A stretch of 64,000 bases of DNA from Halopseudomonas aestusnigri (GTDB lineage Bacteria; Pseudomonadota; Gammaproteobacteria; Pseudomonadales; Pseudomonadaceae): the NCBI RefSeq assembly GCF_002197985.1, contig NZ_NBYK01000005.1, positions 134,091 to 198,090 of the forward strand, given 5' to 3'. Numbering within the stretch: position 1 is the first letter of the stretch; every line of letters starts with the position of its first letter. The notes below the pieces were generated by a model. That model did no database searches. It saw only the letters and a list, made by a program, of their open reading frames with translations, and had not been told where the DNA came from. Shown one piece after another: positions 18,885 to 26,700 of this stretch. A program made the translations under genes and the position numbers.

Positions 18885-19667
18885 TCAGACGACCGAATTG
18901 CCGCCGTCGACAGCCAGTGCCTGACCGGTCACGTGACGGGACATTTCAGTCGCAAAGAACACCGCAGCGCCCTTGATGTCCTCATCACCACCGATACGAC
19001 CCAGCGGCGTGCCTTCCTTGATCATCTCGCTGACCTTGTCCAGACCTTTTGCCAGCTTGGTCGGGAAGTAGCCCGGGCAGATCGCGTTGACGTTGATGTT
19101 GTAGCGGCCCCACTCGCCAGCCAGTGCGCGGGTCAGGTTGATTGCCGCCGCCTTGGAGGTGTTGTAGGCAGACGTGAATACGCCGGAGTTGGCACGGTTG
19201 CCCTTGAAGCCGGCGATGGAGGCGATGTTGATGATCTTGCCGGACTTGCGCGGGATCATGAAACGGCGCGCCACTTCCTGAGCCACCAGGAAGCAGACGT
19301 CCACGTTCAGGGTCATGACTTTCTGCCAGCCTTCGTAGCTGTGCTCTTCTGCCGGCTGACCCCAGGTGGTGCCCGCATTGTTGACCAGCACGTCAACGGT
19401 GCCGAAGGCCGCTTCACAGGCGTCTACCAGGGTCTTGACCGGGTTGCTGTCCAGTTTGCCCAGATCACAGGCGATACCGGCGGCTTCGACGCCCTGGCTT
19501 TTCAGTTCAGCAACCACCGCTTCGATCTCGGCAGCATTACGCGCGCTGATGAACACCTTGGCACCCAGTTCGCCGAAAGCTTCTGCCATCTGCAGACCCA
19601 GACCTTTGGTACCACCGGTGATCAGGGCGACCTTGCCGCTCAGATCGAACATTTGCTTGACGCTCAT
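18885..19667 (-). CDS. SDR family oxidoreductase (FabG/gluconate dehydrogenase-like)
   Basis: 260 residues from ATG 19667 (MSVKQMFDLSGKVALITGG) behind AGGAG. Classical short-chain dehydrogenase: TGGTKGLG (18-25), NNAG (96-99), catalytic S150, Y168 and K172 in YNTSKAAA, and the late DGG motif (LAVDGGNSVV). SAR at 41-43 suggests NADP(H) binding. The sequence type resembles bacterial RhlG-like and gluconate 5-dehydrogenase-like SDRs; the substrate is unknown. It is convergent with the DUF2489 gene across the palindrome pair. Confidence 0.9.
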   Translation of the reverse strand: MSVKQMFDLSGKVALITGGTKGLGLQMAEAFGELGAKVFISARNAAEIEAVVAELKSQGVEAAGIACDLGKLDSNPVKTLVDACEAAFGTVDVLVNNAGTTWGQPAEEHSYEGWQKVMTLNVDVCFLVAQEVARRFMIPRKSGKIINIASIAGFKGNRANSGVFTSAYNTSKAAAINLTRALAGEWGRYNINVNAICPGYFPTKLAKGLDKVSEMIKEGTPLGRIGGDEDIKGAAVFFATEMSRHVTGQALAVDGGNSVV

Positions 19668-19809
19668 GTGAACTCCTCGTTGTGAATACGTAAAAGACCG
19701 CGCCATGATAATCACTGCCCCGCCCCGGACCGACCATCAGTGATGCGGGTGATATGCCGCTACACTCCGGTGTTATCATGCGCGCCCTACCGACCAGCGA
19801 GCCCCTACC

Positions 19810-20247
19810 ATGGCAGAACACGATTTTCGCCGCACGGCACTGAATCCGTCACACACCCTGATTGAATGCCGCACCCTGAGTGCCGGGCTGTTTCAGGTCA
19901 CCGGTCAGGGCGGCGGCGTGCAGCCCGGCGACCAGCTGATCTGCACGATCAAGGGTAGTCGCGATCTGCCCATGCGCCTGGTGGTCGACAAGATTCGCTA
20001 TCTGATCAACCCGCCGGGCCAGTGGACTGCTTCGGCCCGCGGACCAGACCTGCGCGGTCAGAGCGTGCTGGGCTGGTCGATTACCTGTGATGAGTGCGGC
20101 CGCGAGCAACCGTTCGAGTTTCTTGTTGCCGACCGGGACGATCTGAACGCGCGCACCGCCAAGGCGGTCACGCGTATCAGTGAGCTGGGTTGGCAGCCGC
20201 GCGGCGACAACCACCTGTGCCCCAAGTGCGCCAGAGCGGCGCGCTAG
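19810..20247 (+). CDS. Conserved protein with C-terminal zinc ribbon
   Basis: 145 residues from ATG 19810. The N-terminal half is a small beta-rich domain (residues 15-75, ECRTLSAGLFQVTGQGGGVQ onward). The C-terminal half carries a split CxxC pair, CDECG and CPKC, about 40 residues apart, which should bind zinc. No signal peptide or membrane span. A similar gene sits next to dinB in P. aeruginosa as I recall. Its stop overlaps the dinB stop by four bases in convergent orientation. Function unknown; the zinc ribbon suggests nucleic acid or protein binding. Confidence 0.75.
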   Translation: MAEHDFRRTALNPSHTLIECRTLSAGLFQVTGQGGGVQPGDQLICTIKGSRDLPMRLVVDKIRYLINPPGQWTASARGPDLRGQSVLGWSITCDECGREQPFEFLVADRDDLNARTAKAVTRISELGWQPRGDNHLCPKCARAAR

Positions 20248-21296
20248 AACAGCTTGAGCTGTTCTCCCAGCTGAGCGTGACTGCTGTCCAGCCGCACGCC
20301 CACGCCGATCAGCCGCACCGCACAATTGCCACGGGCAAACGCCTGAGCGCAGAGCTCGGCGTAGCCGGCCGGGGTAATCGGTGCCCCGGCCTGCTCCAGC
20401 GTGGTCTGGGTAAAGTCGTGAAACTTGAGTTTGATGAACGGCTTGCTGACCCGGTAACTGCCCTCCAGCCGGCCGATGCGCTCGGCCAGCTTGTCCAGCA
20501 GCGGCGGCAAGGCCGCCAGGCAGGCGTCCAGATCGGGCAGATCGTGCTCATAGGTATTCTCGACACTGACCGACTGACGGCGGCTTTCGACCACCACCGG
20601 GCGCTCGTCAATACCCCGCGCAAGCTCCCACAGGCGCTCGCCGAAACTGCCGAACTCGCGGGCCAGATCCTGCTTGCGCCACGGCAACAGTTCACTGCAC
20701 ACATCAACGCCAAGGCGCTGGAGCCGCTCGGCAGTCTTGCGCCCAACGCCATGCAGCCGCGACACCGGCAGGTCGCGCAGAAAGTCCTCGACCTGATCCG
20801 GCAGAATCACTTTCAGTCCGTCCGGCTTATTCCAGTCACTGGCGATCTTGGCGAGAAACTTGTTCGGCGCGACCCCGGCAGAAACCGTGATGCCCTGGGT
20901 ATCGCGCACCCGCTGGCGAATCTCCCTGGCTATCAGCGTTGCGCTACCGCGGCAGGCTGGGCTGTCGGTCACATCCAGATAGGCCTCATCAAGCGACAGC
21001 GGCTGAATCAGCGGTGTGTAATCGGCAAAGATGGCCTGAATGGCCTGGGAGACTTCACGGTAGACCGACATCCGGCCCGGCACGATCAGCAGTTCCGGAC
21101 ACAGCTTCTTGGCGTAGGCCGAGGCCATCGCCGACCGCACCCCATAGGCACGCGCCTCGTAGTTGCAGGTGGCGATGACGCCGCGCTTGCCCGGATCGCC
21201 GCCGACCGCCAGCGGCCGACCGCGCAGGCGCGGGTCGTCGCGCATTTCTATCGCAGCGTAGAAGCAATCACAGTCGATATGGAGAATCTTGCGCAC
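20244..21296 (-). CDS. dinB: DNA polymerase IV (Y family)
   Basis: 350 residues, ATG at 21296. Translesion polymerase without proofreading. The N-terminus MRKILHIDCDCFYAAIE carries catalytic D8 and the steric-gate position Y13 (Phe in E. coli, Tyr in P. aeruginosa as I recall). SLDEAYLDV holds the other acidic pair. GVAPNKFLAKIASD and GVGRKTAERL (helix-hairpin-helix) follow. The protein ends QLKLF, a beta-clamp-binding motif. Upstream is the GGDEF gene on the same strand, 43 bases away; I see no clear LexA box in that gap. Confidence 0.97.
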   Translation of the reverse strand: MRKILHIDCDCFYAAIEMRDDPRLRGRPLAVGGDPGKRGVIATCNYEARAYGVRSAMASAYAKKLCPELLIVPGRMSVYREVSQAIQAIFADYTPLIQPLSLDEAYLDVTDSPACRGSATLIAREIRQRVRDTQGITVSAGVAPNKFLAKIASDWNKPDGLKVILPDQVEDFLRDLPVSRLHGVGRKTAERLQRLGVDVCSELLPWRKQDLAREFGSFGERLWELARGIDERPVVVESRRQSVSVENTYEHDLPDLDACLAALPPLLDKLAERIGRLEGSYRVSKPFIKLKFHDFTQTTLEQAGAPITPAGYAELCAQAFARGNCAVRLIGVGVRLDSSHAQLGEQLKLF

Positions 21297-21339
21297 GGGC
21301 CACCGACACAGCGGGTAGACAGGACGCCAGTGTAACCGA

Positions 21340-22521
21340 TCAGGCGGTCATGACCCGATTACGCCCTGCGCCCTTGCCTTCATACAGTGCCCGGTCGGCC
21401 CGACGAACGATGGATTCCAGATCGCTGTCGTCCTGCCGCACCGCTGTAACACCAAAGGTCGCGCTGACCGGCAACAGTTGCCCCCGTACCGGCACCGGCG
21501 TTTCGGCCAGCTCCTCGCGCAGCCGATTCAGCACCGCAACAGCCTGTTCAAGTCCGGTGTCGGGCAGGATAAGAACAAACTCCTCCCCGCCAAATCGACC
21601 GACCACATCAGAGTGCCGCAGAGAGCAACACAAATGCTGTGCCACATGCCTGAGCACCGCGTCGCCGGCATCATGACCATGCTGATCATTGATCCGTTTG
21701 AAGTGATCGAGGTCCATCACACACAGGGTCATCTCCTGCCCCAGTCGATTACAGCGTTGCCGCTCGCGCTGGAACAGCATTTCGTACTGGCGCCGATTGA
21801 ACAGACCGGTCAACGGATCGGTTGTAGCCTGACGCTTCAGCTCCGCCTCCAGAGCCTCGCGCCGCTTGATTTCATCCTGCAGATCCCGGTTGCTGCTGAT
21901 CACCTGCATCAGCAGGGCATACTGCTGCCGCTGAGCGAGCTGCCAGCGCAAGGCAGTAAAAAAGCCAACGGCAATCGGCAGCACCAGAATGAAGCCCAGA
22001 CCAATCACCTTTTCGGCGCCCATTCCACGCGCAGCAACGCAAGCCATCAGACCAATGCTGAGAAAGGCGGACGCCAGCAGCGACAGATACACACGATTGG
22101 GGATGAACATGAACAGCGCCAGCAATGAAATCGCAACTACCGCGATCACCCAGCTGACCATATCGTGACGCAGGAAGTAGAGCATGAAGAACAGCACACT
22201 GCCGAAAATCTCGACGGCAGTTACGGCATAGCCATCGCTGACCAGTGACGGCTTGCGTCGCACCTGCCAGTAGAGCAGCAAGAGCACCGCGGCCGTTGCC
22301 AGGCGCCAGCCAAACAGCACCTGAAAATCGTAGCCGTGCCCCAGAACCGGATAATCCAGCAGTCCGAAAAGCACGACCAGAGCGGCCCAAACAAGCAATG
22401 CACGCCGCAGGGAACGGGACGCGTCTGCCTCACTGTGCTTGCGAAAAGCCTGCTCGGTCGCCGCGTCAACAAATTCGCCGCGCCAGTTGCTCAAGCGGTA
22501 ATTGGTCGTAACAGTATGCAC
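21340..22521 (-). CDS. Membrane GGDEF protein, probable diguanylate cyclase
   Basis: 393 residues from GTG 22521, with AAGGA eight bases upstream. A cytosolic N-terminus is followed by about six hydrophobic helices (residues about 38-200, including ALLVWAALVVLFGLLDY and VIGLGFILVLPIAVGFFTAL), a short coiled-coil linker, and a GGDEF domain beginning ATTDPLTGLFNRRQYE. The active-site loop is GGEEF, and RHSD sits exactly five residues before it, the RxxD inhibitory site. It should make cyclic di-GMP from two GTP with product inhibition. The input signal for the membrane part is unknown. May be co-transcribed with dinB. Confidence 0.92.
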   Translation of the reverse strand: MHTVTTNYRLSNWRGEFVDAATEQAFRKHSEADASRSLRRALLVWAALVVLFGLLDYPVLGHGYDFQVLFGWRLATAAVLLLLYWQVRRKPSLVSDGYAVTAVEIFGSVLFFMLYFLRHDMVSWVIAVVAISLLALFMFIPNRVYLSLLASAFLSIGLMACVAARGMGAEKVIGLGFILVLPIAVGFFTALRWQLAQRQQYALLMQVISSNRDLQDEIKRREALEAELKRQATTDPLTGLFNRRQYEMLFQRERQRCNRLGQEMTLCVMDLDHFKRINDQHGHDAGDAVLRHVAQHLCCSLRHSDVVGRFGGEEFVLILPDTGLEQAVAVLNRLREELAETPVPVRGQLLPVSATFGVTAVRQDDSDLESIVRRADRALYEGKGAGRNRVMTA

Positions 22522-22649
22522 CCGTGAGATCCTTCTTATTATTCTGCCCGCCGCAAAAGCGCGACCAGTTCATCTCAACCAGTGATGTCATTATGACGCC
22601 ATTTTTTTAACTGTCACGCTCCTTGATAGCGAACCCCTGTCCCTGGGCA

Positions 22650-23303
22650 TCATGACACCCGCAAATCCCGAAGTGGCTGCAGAGTAAAGGGATCGATTAC
22701 TCCCAACCCCACCAGCATTCCAACCAGCGCCGGCAGGCTGTCGGCCTGCATGCGCTTCATCACCCGCGAACGGTACAGATCAACCGTTTTTACGCTGACA
22801 CCCAGTTGCTCGGCAATCTCGCGGTTACTGAAACCCTGCACCAACGGTAGCACTATATCCCGCTCCCGCGGGGTCAGGCGCGCCAATCGGTGTTGCACTT
22901 CCTGAGCACAGGACGCGGGGTGGACTGGCCCCTGGTTTAGCGCCCGCTGAACGCTGTCCAGCAGCAACTGCTCGTTGTAAGGCTTCTCGATAAAGTCGAC
23001 AGCACCGCCGCGGAAGGCACGCACCACAATCGGCACATCGGCATGGGCGCTGACAAATATCACCGGCAGCCCTATCCCTCGCTCGCGCATGGCGTCCTGA
23101 ACGGCCAGCCCACCCATTCCGGGCATACGCACATCAAGCAGGACACAGGCCGCTGCGGCGGGATCGCAGGCATCAAGAAACGTCTGACCATTGGTAAATG
23201 GCAGCGCCTTGAGCCCCATCGATTCAAACAGCCAGACGGTGGAGTCCAGCATGCCCTGATCGTCGTCTACGACATAAACCAGTTGTTGTGTGTGTTCCGG
23301 CAT
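22650..23303 (-). CDS. FixJ-type response regulator (receiver plus LuxR HTH)
   Basis: 217 residues from ATG 23303 (MPEHTQQLVYVVDDD) with AGGGG overlapping the kinase stop; a 15-codon upstream extension is rejected. The receiver has DDD at 13-15, phospho-acceptor D57 in LLDVRMPGMGG and K107 in FIEKPYN. A short linker leads to a LuxR-type helix-turn-helix (about 150-210: LTPRERDIVLPLVQGFSNREIAEQLGVSVKTVDLYRSRV). FixJ/NarL-like transcription factor. The kinase stop is eight bases upstream, so the pair is co-expressed. Likely target is the divergent acyl-CoA synthetase operon (inference). Confidence 0.93.
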   Translation of the reverse strand: MPEHTQQLVYVVDDDQGMLDSTVWLFESMGLKALPFTNGQTFLDACDPAAAACVLLDVRMPGMGGLAVQDAMRERGIGLPVIFVSAHADVPIVVRAFRGGAVDFIEKPYNEQLLLDSVQRALNQGPVHPASCAQEVQHRLARLTPRERDIVLPLVQGFSNREIAEQLGVSVKTVDLYRSRVMKRMQADSLPALVGMLVGLGVIDPFTLQPLRDLRVS

Positions 23304-23311
23304 TGCAGCCC

Positions 23312-24748
23312 CTAAGTGGAAACGGCCGGTAGCAGGCATCGCAGGCACAGGCCACCGGTATCGGCGGGCAGCGCGTCGAGGCTGCCGCCAAAGCCCTCTA
23401 CAATACCCTGACTCATCGACAGCCCCAAGCCCAGACCATCAACCTTGCTGGTATAGAACGGAACAAACAGCTGCTCACGGGCCTCGGCACTGACACCAGC
23501 GCCCTGATCAATCACCTCGATACACACCTGCCCCTCCCGCCCCTCGATATTCAGCTGCACCTGTGAGCCGTGCTGCGGGTGTTGCTCGCGGTTGGCATCG
23601 ATCGCATTGCGCAACAGGTTCAGCAACACCTGCTGCAGGAGGATCGGGTCGACCCTCAGCAGGGGCAGGCCGGGAGCGGCTTTCTCAACGATCTGCACCT
23701 GGTGCTGCGACGCCTCCCAGGCGCAAAGCCCCACCGCTTCATGCGCCAGCACCGCAGCGTCCACCTGCTGCAACCGGCGCGAGCCCTTGCGCAGAAAACC
23801 GCGCAAGCGGCGAATCACAGCCGCCGCATGCTCGGCCTGCTCACTGATGCGTGCCAGCCCATGCTCAACGCGTTCAGCTTCTGGCTCGTCACTGCCAAGC
23901 TGACTCAGATAGCGCTGACTGGCTCCGGCATAATTTAGGATGGCGGCGAGCGGCTGGTTCAGTTCATGGGCGATGCCGGAGGCCAGCTCACCCAGCGTTG
24001 CCAGTCGTGCTGCATGGGCCAGTTCATCCTGCAGCCGGCGGTTGTGCTCCTCGCTCTGCAGGCGCTCGGTGATGTCGCGAGACACGCTGATGACTTCCAC
24101 AACTTCACCGGTGTAGGTCTCGCGAATCGCGCGGCTGGCCGTTTCAAACCAGCGGTATTCCCCACTGGCATGACGAATACGGTAGCTGTAGGTCAGGTAG
24201 CCATCCTGCTCGAGCGCACTGCGAAAACGCGTTATCAGCGCTTCGCGCTCCTGCGGATGAAACAGGCTGTCGAGGCGCTCGCCACGCAACTGCTCAGGCC
24301 AAACGCCGAGCATGTTCCAGGACGCAGGGGATGCATCGATAAACCGGCCATCAGGGCGGTGGCGCGAGATCAGATCAGTGGTGTTCTCGATGATCAGGTG
24401 ATACAGCCGCCGGGCGACCGTCGCCTCTTGCTGGTGCTGCAGCCAGCGTGTCGCATCACGCCCACGCACCCAAACCTGTGCGGTCTGCTCCAGCGGGATA
24501 TAGCTCCAGAGCAGATGGCGATTACCGCAGCGGGTATGCACATCCTCTATCGCCCGCTGCTGCCGGGCAGCCGCCATCACCAGCTCGGCATGATTGTGCG
24601 GCAGCCAGGCAGACAGCTCCGCGTTATCGGCCTGCAGCTGCAGCAGGGCGGTATTGCGAAACATCGGCTCGCCCGCCGCGTTGACCAGCATCATCGGTAG
24701 CGGGTCAGACTGCAGCAGTTCATGCAACGTGGGAAGCAGATCAGTCAT
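23312..24748 (-). CDS. PAS-domain sensor histidine kinase, no membrane span
   Basis: 478 residues, ATG at 24748. An N-terminal PAS-like region (about 1-105) is followed by a clear PAS/PAC domain (about 113-230, ending ISVSRDITERL). The HisKA domain has GIAHELNQPLAAI with phospho-acceptor H261. The HATPase domain has an N-box around LLNLLRNAIDAN, G1 EVIDQGAGV and G2 GLGLGLSMSQGIVEGFGG. No transmembrane helix is seen, so it should sense a cytosolic ligand. This architecture is FixL/StyS/DctB-like in its kinase core. It pairs with the FixJ-type regulator downstream. Confidence 0.93.
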   Translation of the reverse strand: MTDLLPTLHELLQSDPLPMMLVNAAGEPMFRNTALLQLQADNAELSAWLPHNHAELVMAAARQQRAIEDVHTRCGNRHLLWSYIPLEQTAQVWVRGRDATRWLQHQQEATVARRLYHLIIENTTDLISRHRPDGRFIDASPASWNMLGVWPEQLRGERLDSLFHPQEREALITRFRSALEQDGYLTYSYRIRHASGEYRWFETASRAIRETYTGEVVEVISVSRDITERLQSEEHNRRLQDELAHAARLATLGELASGIAHELNQPLAAILNYAGASQRYLSQLGSDEPEAERVEHGLARISEQAEHAAAVIRRLRGFLRKGSRRLQQVDAAVLAHEAVGLCAWEASQHQVQIVEKAAPGLPLLRVDPILLQQVLLNLLRNAIDANREQHPQHGSQVQLNIEGREGQVCIEVIDQGAGVSAEAREQLFVPFYTSKVDGLGLGLSMSQGIVEGFGGSLDALPADTGGLCLRCLLPAVST

Positions 24749-24752
24749 GCAT

Positions 24753-24819
24753 CACCATATAGTAAATTCACCATAATACCTTGGTGGATATTCCATAATT
24801 CTGTAAAAACATATATAAA
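24753..24819 (+). promoter_or_regulatory. Divergent control region with CCATA repeats and TATAAA -10
   Basis: An AT-rich island between the kinase and synthetase genes carries three same-strand CCATA copies, at 24755-24759, 24771-24775 and 24793-24797, the first two inside CACCATA and the last two inside CCATAAT. A candidate -10 TATAAA at 24814-24819 has only a poor -35 (TTCCAT at 24791-24796, 17-bp spacer) that overlaps the third repeat. Such a layout fits an activator-dependent promoter. Binding by the adjacent FixJ-type regulator is inference. Confidence 0.45.
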
Positions 24820-24874
24820 ACGCCCTGATGAGAATACGCCGGCTACGCCCAGGCCGGCCAGATGAATATTCCGA

Positions 24875-24899
24875 GGTGCCCTGCTCTGCCCAGGGCACC
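24875..24899 (+). other. 9-bp perfect hairpin in leader of acyl-CoA synthetase
   Basis: GGTGCCCTG (24875-24883) pairs with CAGGGCACC (24891-24899) around a 7-base loop, ending about a dozen bases before the AGAAGG ribosome-binding site at 24913-24918. No T-run follows, so it is more likely an mRNA structure affecting stability or translation than a terminator. Confidence 0.55.
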
Positions 24900-24926
24900 A
24901 TCGATAACTACAAGAAGGTTTTCGTC

Positions 24927-26546
24927 ATGACGATCTATCAGGAAGGTCTGGCTCCCGCTGCCGTCAACCATATGGCTCTCTCACCGCTGTCGTTCATTGA
25001 ACGCACCGCTGCGGTCTACCCTAACTATCCGGCCGTCATCCACGGCAGTCTGCGCCGTAACTGGCAGGAAACCTATCAGCGTTGCCGCCGTCTGGCTTCC
25101 GCCCTGTACGGTCGGGGTATTCGCCAAGGCGATACCGTTGCCGCCATGTTGCCGAATATTCCGGCCATGCTGGAAGCCCACTTTGGTGTACCCATGATCG
25201 GCGCGGTGCTCAACACCCTGAACGTACGTCTGGACGCCGAAGCCATCGCCTTCATGCTTGAGCATGGCGAAGCCCGTGTACTGATTACCGACCGCGAGTT
25301 CCACACGGTCATTCGTCAGGCTCTGGAACTGATCAAACGGCCGATTCTGGTGATCGACGTGGACGATCCGGAGTACGGCGAAGGCGAATCCCTGAGCGAT
25401 CTCGATTACGAAGCCTTCCTCGCCGAGGGCGATCCCGAGTTCGAATGGCACTGGCCCGAGGACGAATGGCAGGCGATTACCCTGAACTACACCTCCGGCA
25501 CCACCGGCAATCCGAAAGGCGTTGTGTACCATCACCGCGGCGCCTACCTGAACGCCCTGGGCAACCAGGTAACCTGGTGCATCGGCATGCACCCTGTCTA
25601 TCTGTGGACCCTGCCGATGTTCCACTGCAACGGCTGGTGCTACCCCTGGACTATCACCGCAATGGCCGGCGTGCATGTATTCCTGCGTCGGGTCGATCCG
25701 CAGAAGATTCTGCATCTGATCCACGAACATCAGGTCACCCACCTGTGCGGTGCACCGATTGTCCTTAACGCCCTGGCCAGCATGCCGGATTCGGCCAAGG
25801 CGGCCATCAGCCATCCGGTCAAGGCCATGGTTGCCGGTGCAGCGCCGCCGGCCAAGGTCATCGGTGCGGTCGAGAACATGGGTATCCAGATCACCCACAC
25901 CTACGGTCTGACAGAAGTCTATGGCCCGGTGACGGTCTGCGCCTGGCACAGCGAGTGGGATGAGCTGACGCTGGAAGAACGGGCAGAACTCAAGTCCCAC
26001 CAGGGCGTGCGCTACACCACACTCGAAGGCGTCATGGTTGCCAACCCGGATACCCTCAAGCCGGTGCCGAAGGATGGCAAGACCATCGGTGAAATCTTCA
26101 TGCGCGGCAACACCGTGATGAAGGGTTACCTGAAAAACCCGGAAGCGACTGCCGAGGCCTTTGCAGGCGGCTGGTTCCACACCGGTGATTTGGCCGTCTG
26201 CCACCCCAACGGTTACGTGCAGATCAAGGATCGTTTGAAGGACATTATCATCTCCGGTGGCGAGAACATCTCCACCATCGAAGTTGAAGACACCCTCTAC
26301 AAGCACCCTGCCGTCATGGAAGCAGCCGTGGTTGCCCGGCCGGACGAGAAGTGGGGCGAAACGCCCTGCGCCTTCATCACCCGACGCCGCGATCACGATG
26401 TCAGCCACGAGGACATCATCGCCTTCTGCCGCCAGCACCTGGCCGGCTTCAAGGTGCCCAAGACGGTGATCTTCACCGAGTTGCCGAAAACCTCGACCGG
26501 CAAGATCCAGAAGTTCGTGCTGCGTGACTGGGCCAAGGCGCTCTGA
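24927..26546 (+). CDS. AMP-dependent acyl-CoA synthetase
   Basis: 539 residues from ATG 24927 (MTIYQEGLAPAAVNHM), with AGAAGG upstream; the frame stays open for 33 more codons without a good start. ANL-superfamily ligase forming acyl-CoA from a carboxylate, ATP and CoA. The P-loop is YTSGTTGNPKGVVYHH, the adenine motif is HTYGLTEVYGP, the hinge is VQIKDRLKDIIISGGENIS, and the catalytic Lys lies in KTSTGKIQKF near the C-terminus. It belongs to the medium/long-chain and methylmercaptopropionate-type ligase group; actual substrate unknown. First gene of a probable operon with the permease, porin and hydrolase. Confidence 0.92.
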   Translation: MTIYQEGLAPAAVNHMALSPLSFIERTAAVYPNYPAVIHGSLRRNWQETYQRCRRLASALYGRGIRQGDTVAAMLPNIPAMLEAHFGVPMIGAVLNTLNVRLDAEAIAFMLEHGEARVLITDREFHTVIRQALELIKRPILVIDVDDPEYGEGESLSDLDYEAFLAEGDPEFEWHWPEDEWQAITLNYTSGTTGNPKGVVYHHRGAYLNALGNQVTWCIGMHPVYLWTLPMFHCNGWCYPWTITAMAGVHVFLRRVDPQKILHLIHEHQVTHLCGAPIVLNALASMPDSAKAAISHPVKAMVAGAAPPAKVIGAVENMGIQITHTYGLTEVYGPVTVCAWHSEWDELTLEERAELKSHQGVRYTTLEGVMVANPDTLKPVPKDGKTIGEIFMRGNTVMKGYLKNPEATAEAFAGGWFHTGDLAVCHPNGYVQIKDRLKDIIISGGENISTIEVEDTLYKHPAVMEAAVVARPDEKWGETPCAFITRRRDHDVSHEDIIAFCRQHLAGFKVPKTVIFTELPKTSTGKIQKFVLRDWAKAL

Positions 26547-26700
26547 TCAACAGCACAACCCGGGGTTAAGCGTCTGCCCCCCAGGCCTCCGCGCTCCGTG
26601 CGCGCAGGTCTGGGCGGATAACAGGCAAGCCCCGCGAGCAACAAAGCCGTTTCACAAAAACAACAAGCAGCCCGGTTCTACCCGGCTGGCGGAGCTACTC

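Noticed and set aside
20244-21339. LexA box upstream of dinB
   Set aside because: The 43-base gap and the end of the GGDEF gene show no CTG-N10-CAG match that I could find.
24981-26438. 485-codon minus-strand open frame opposite the acyl-CoA synthetase
   Set aside because: No domain signature; lies entirely within a complete ANL ligase on the other strand.
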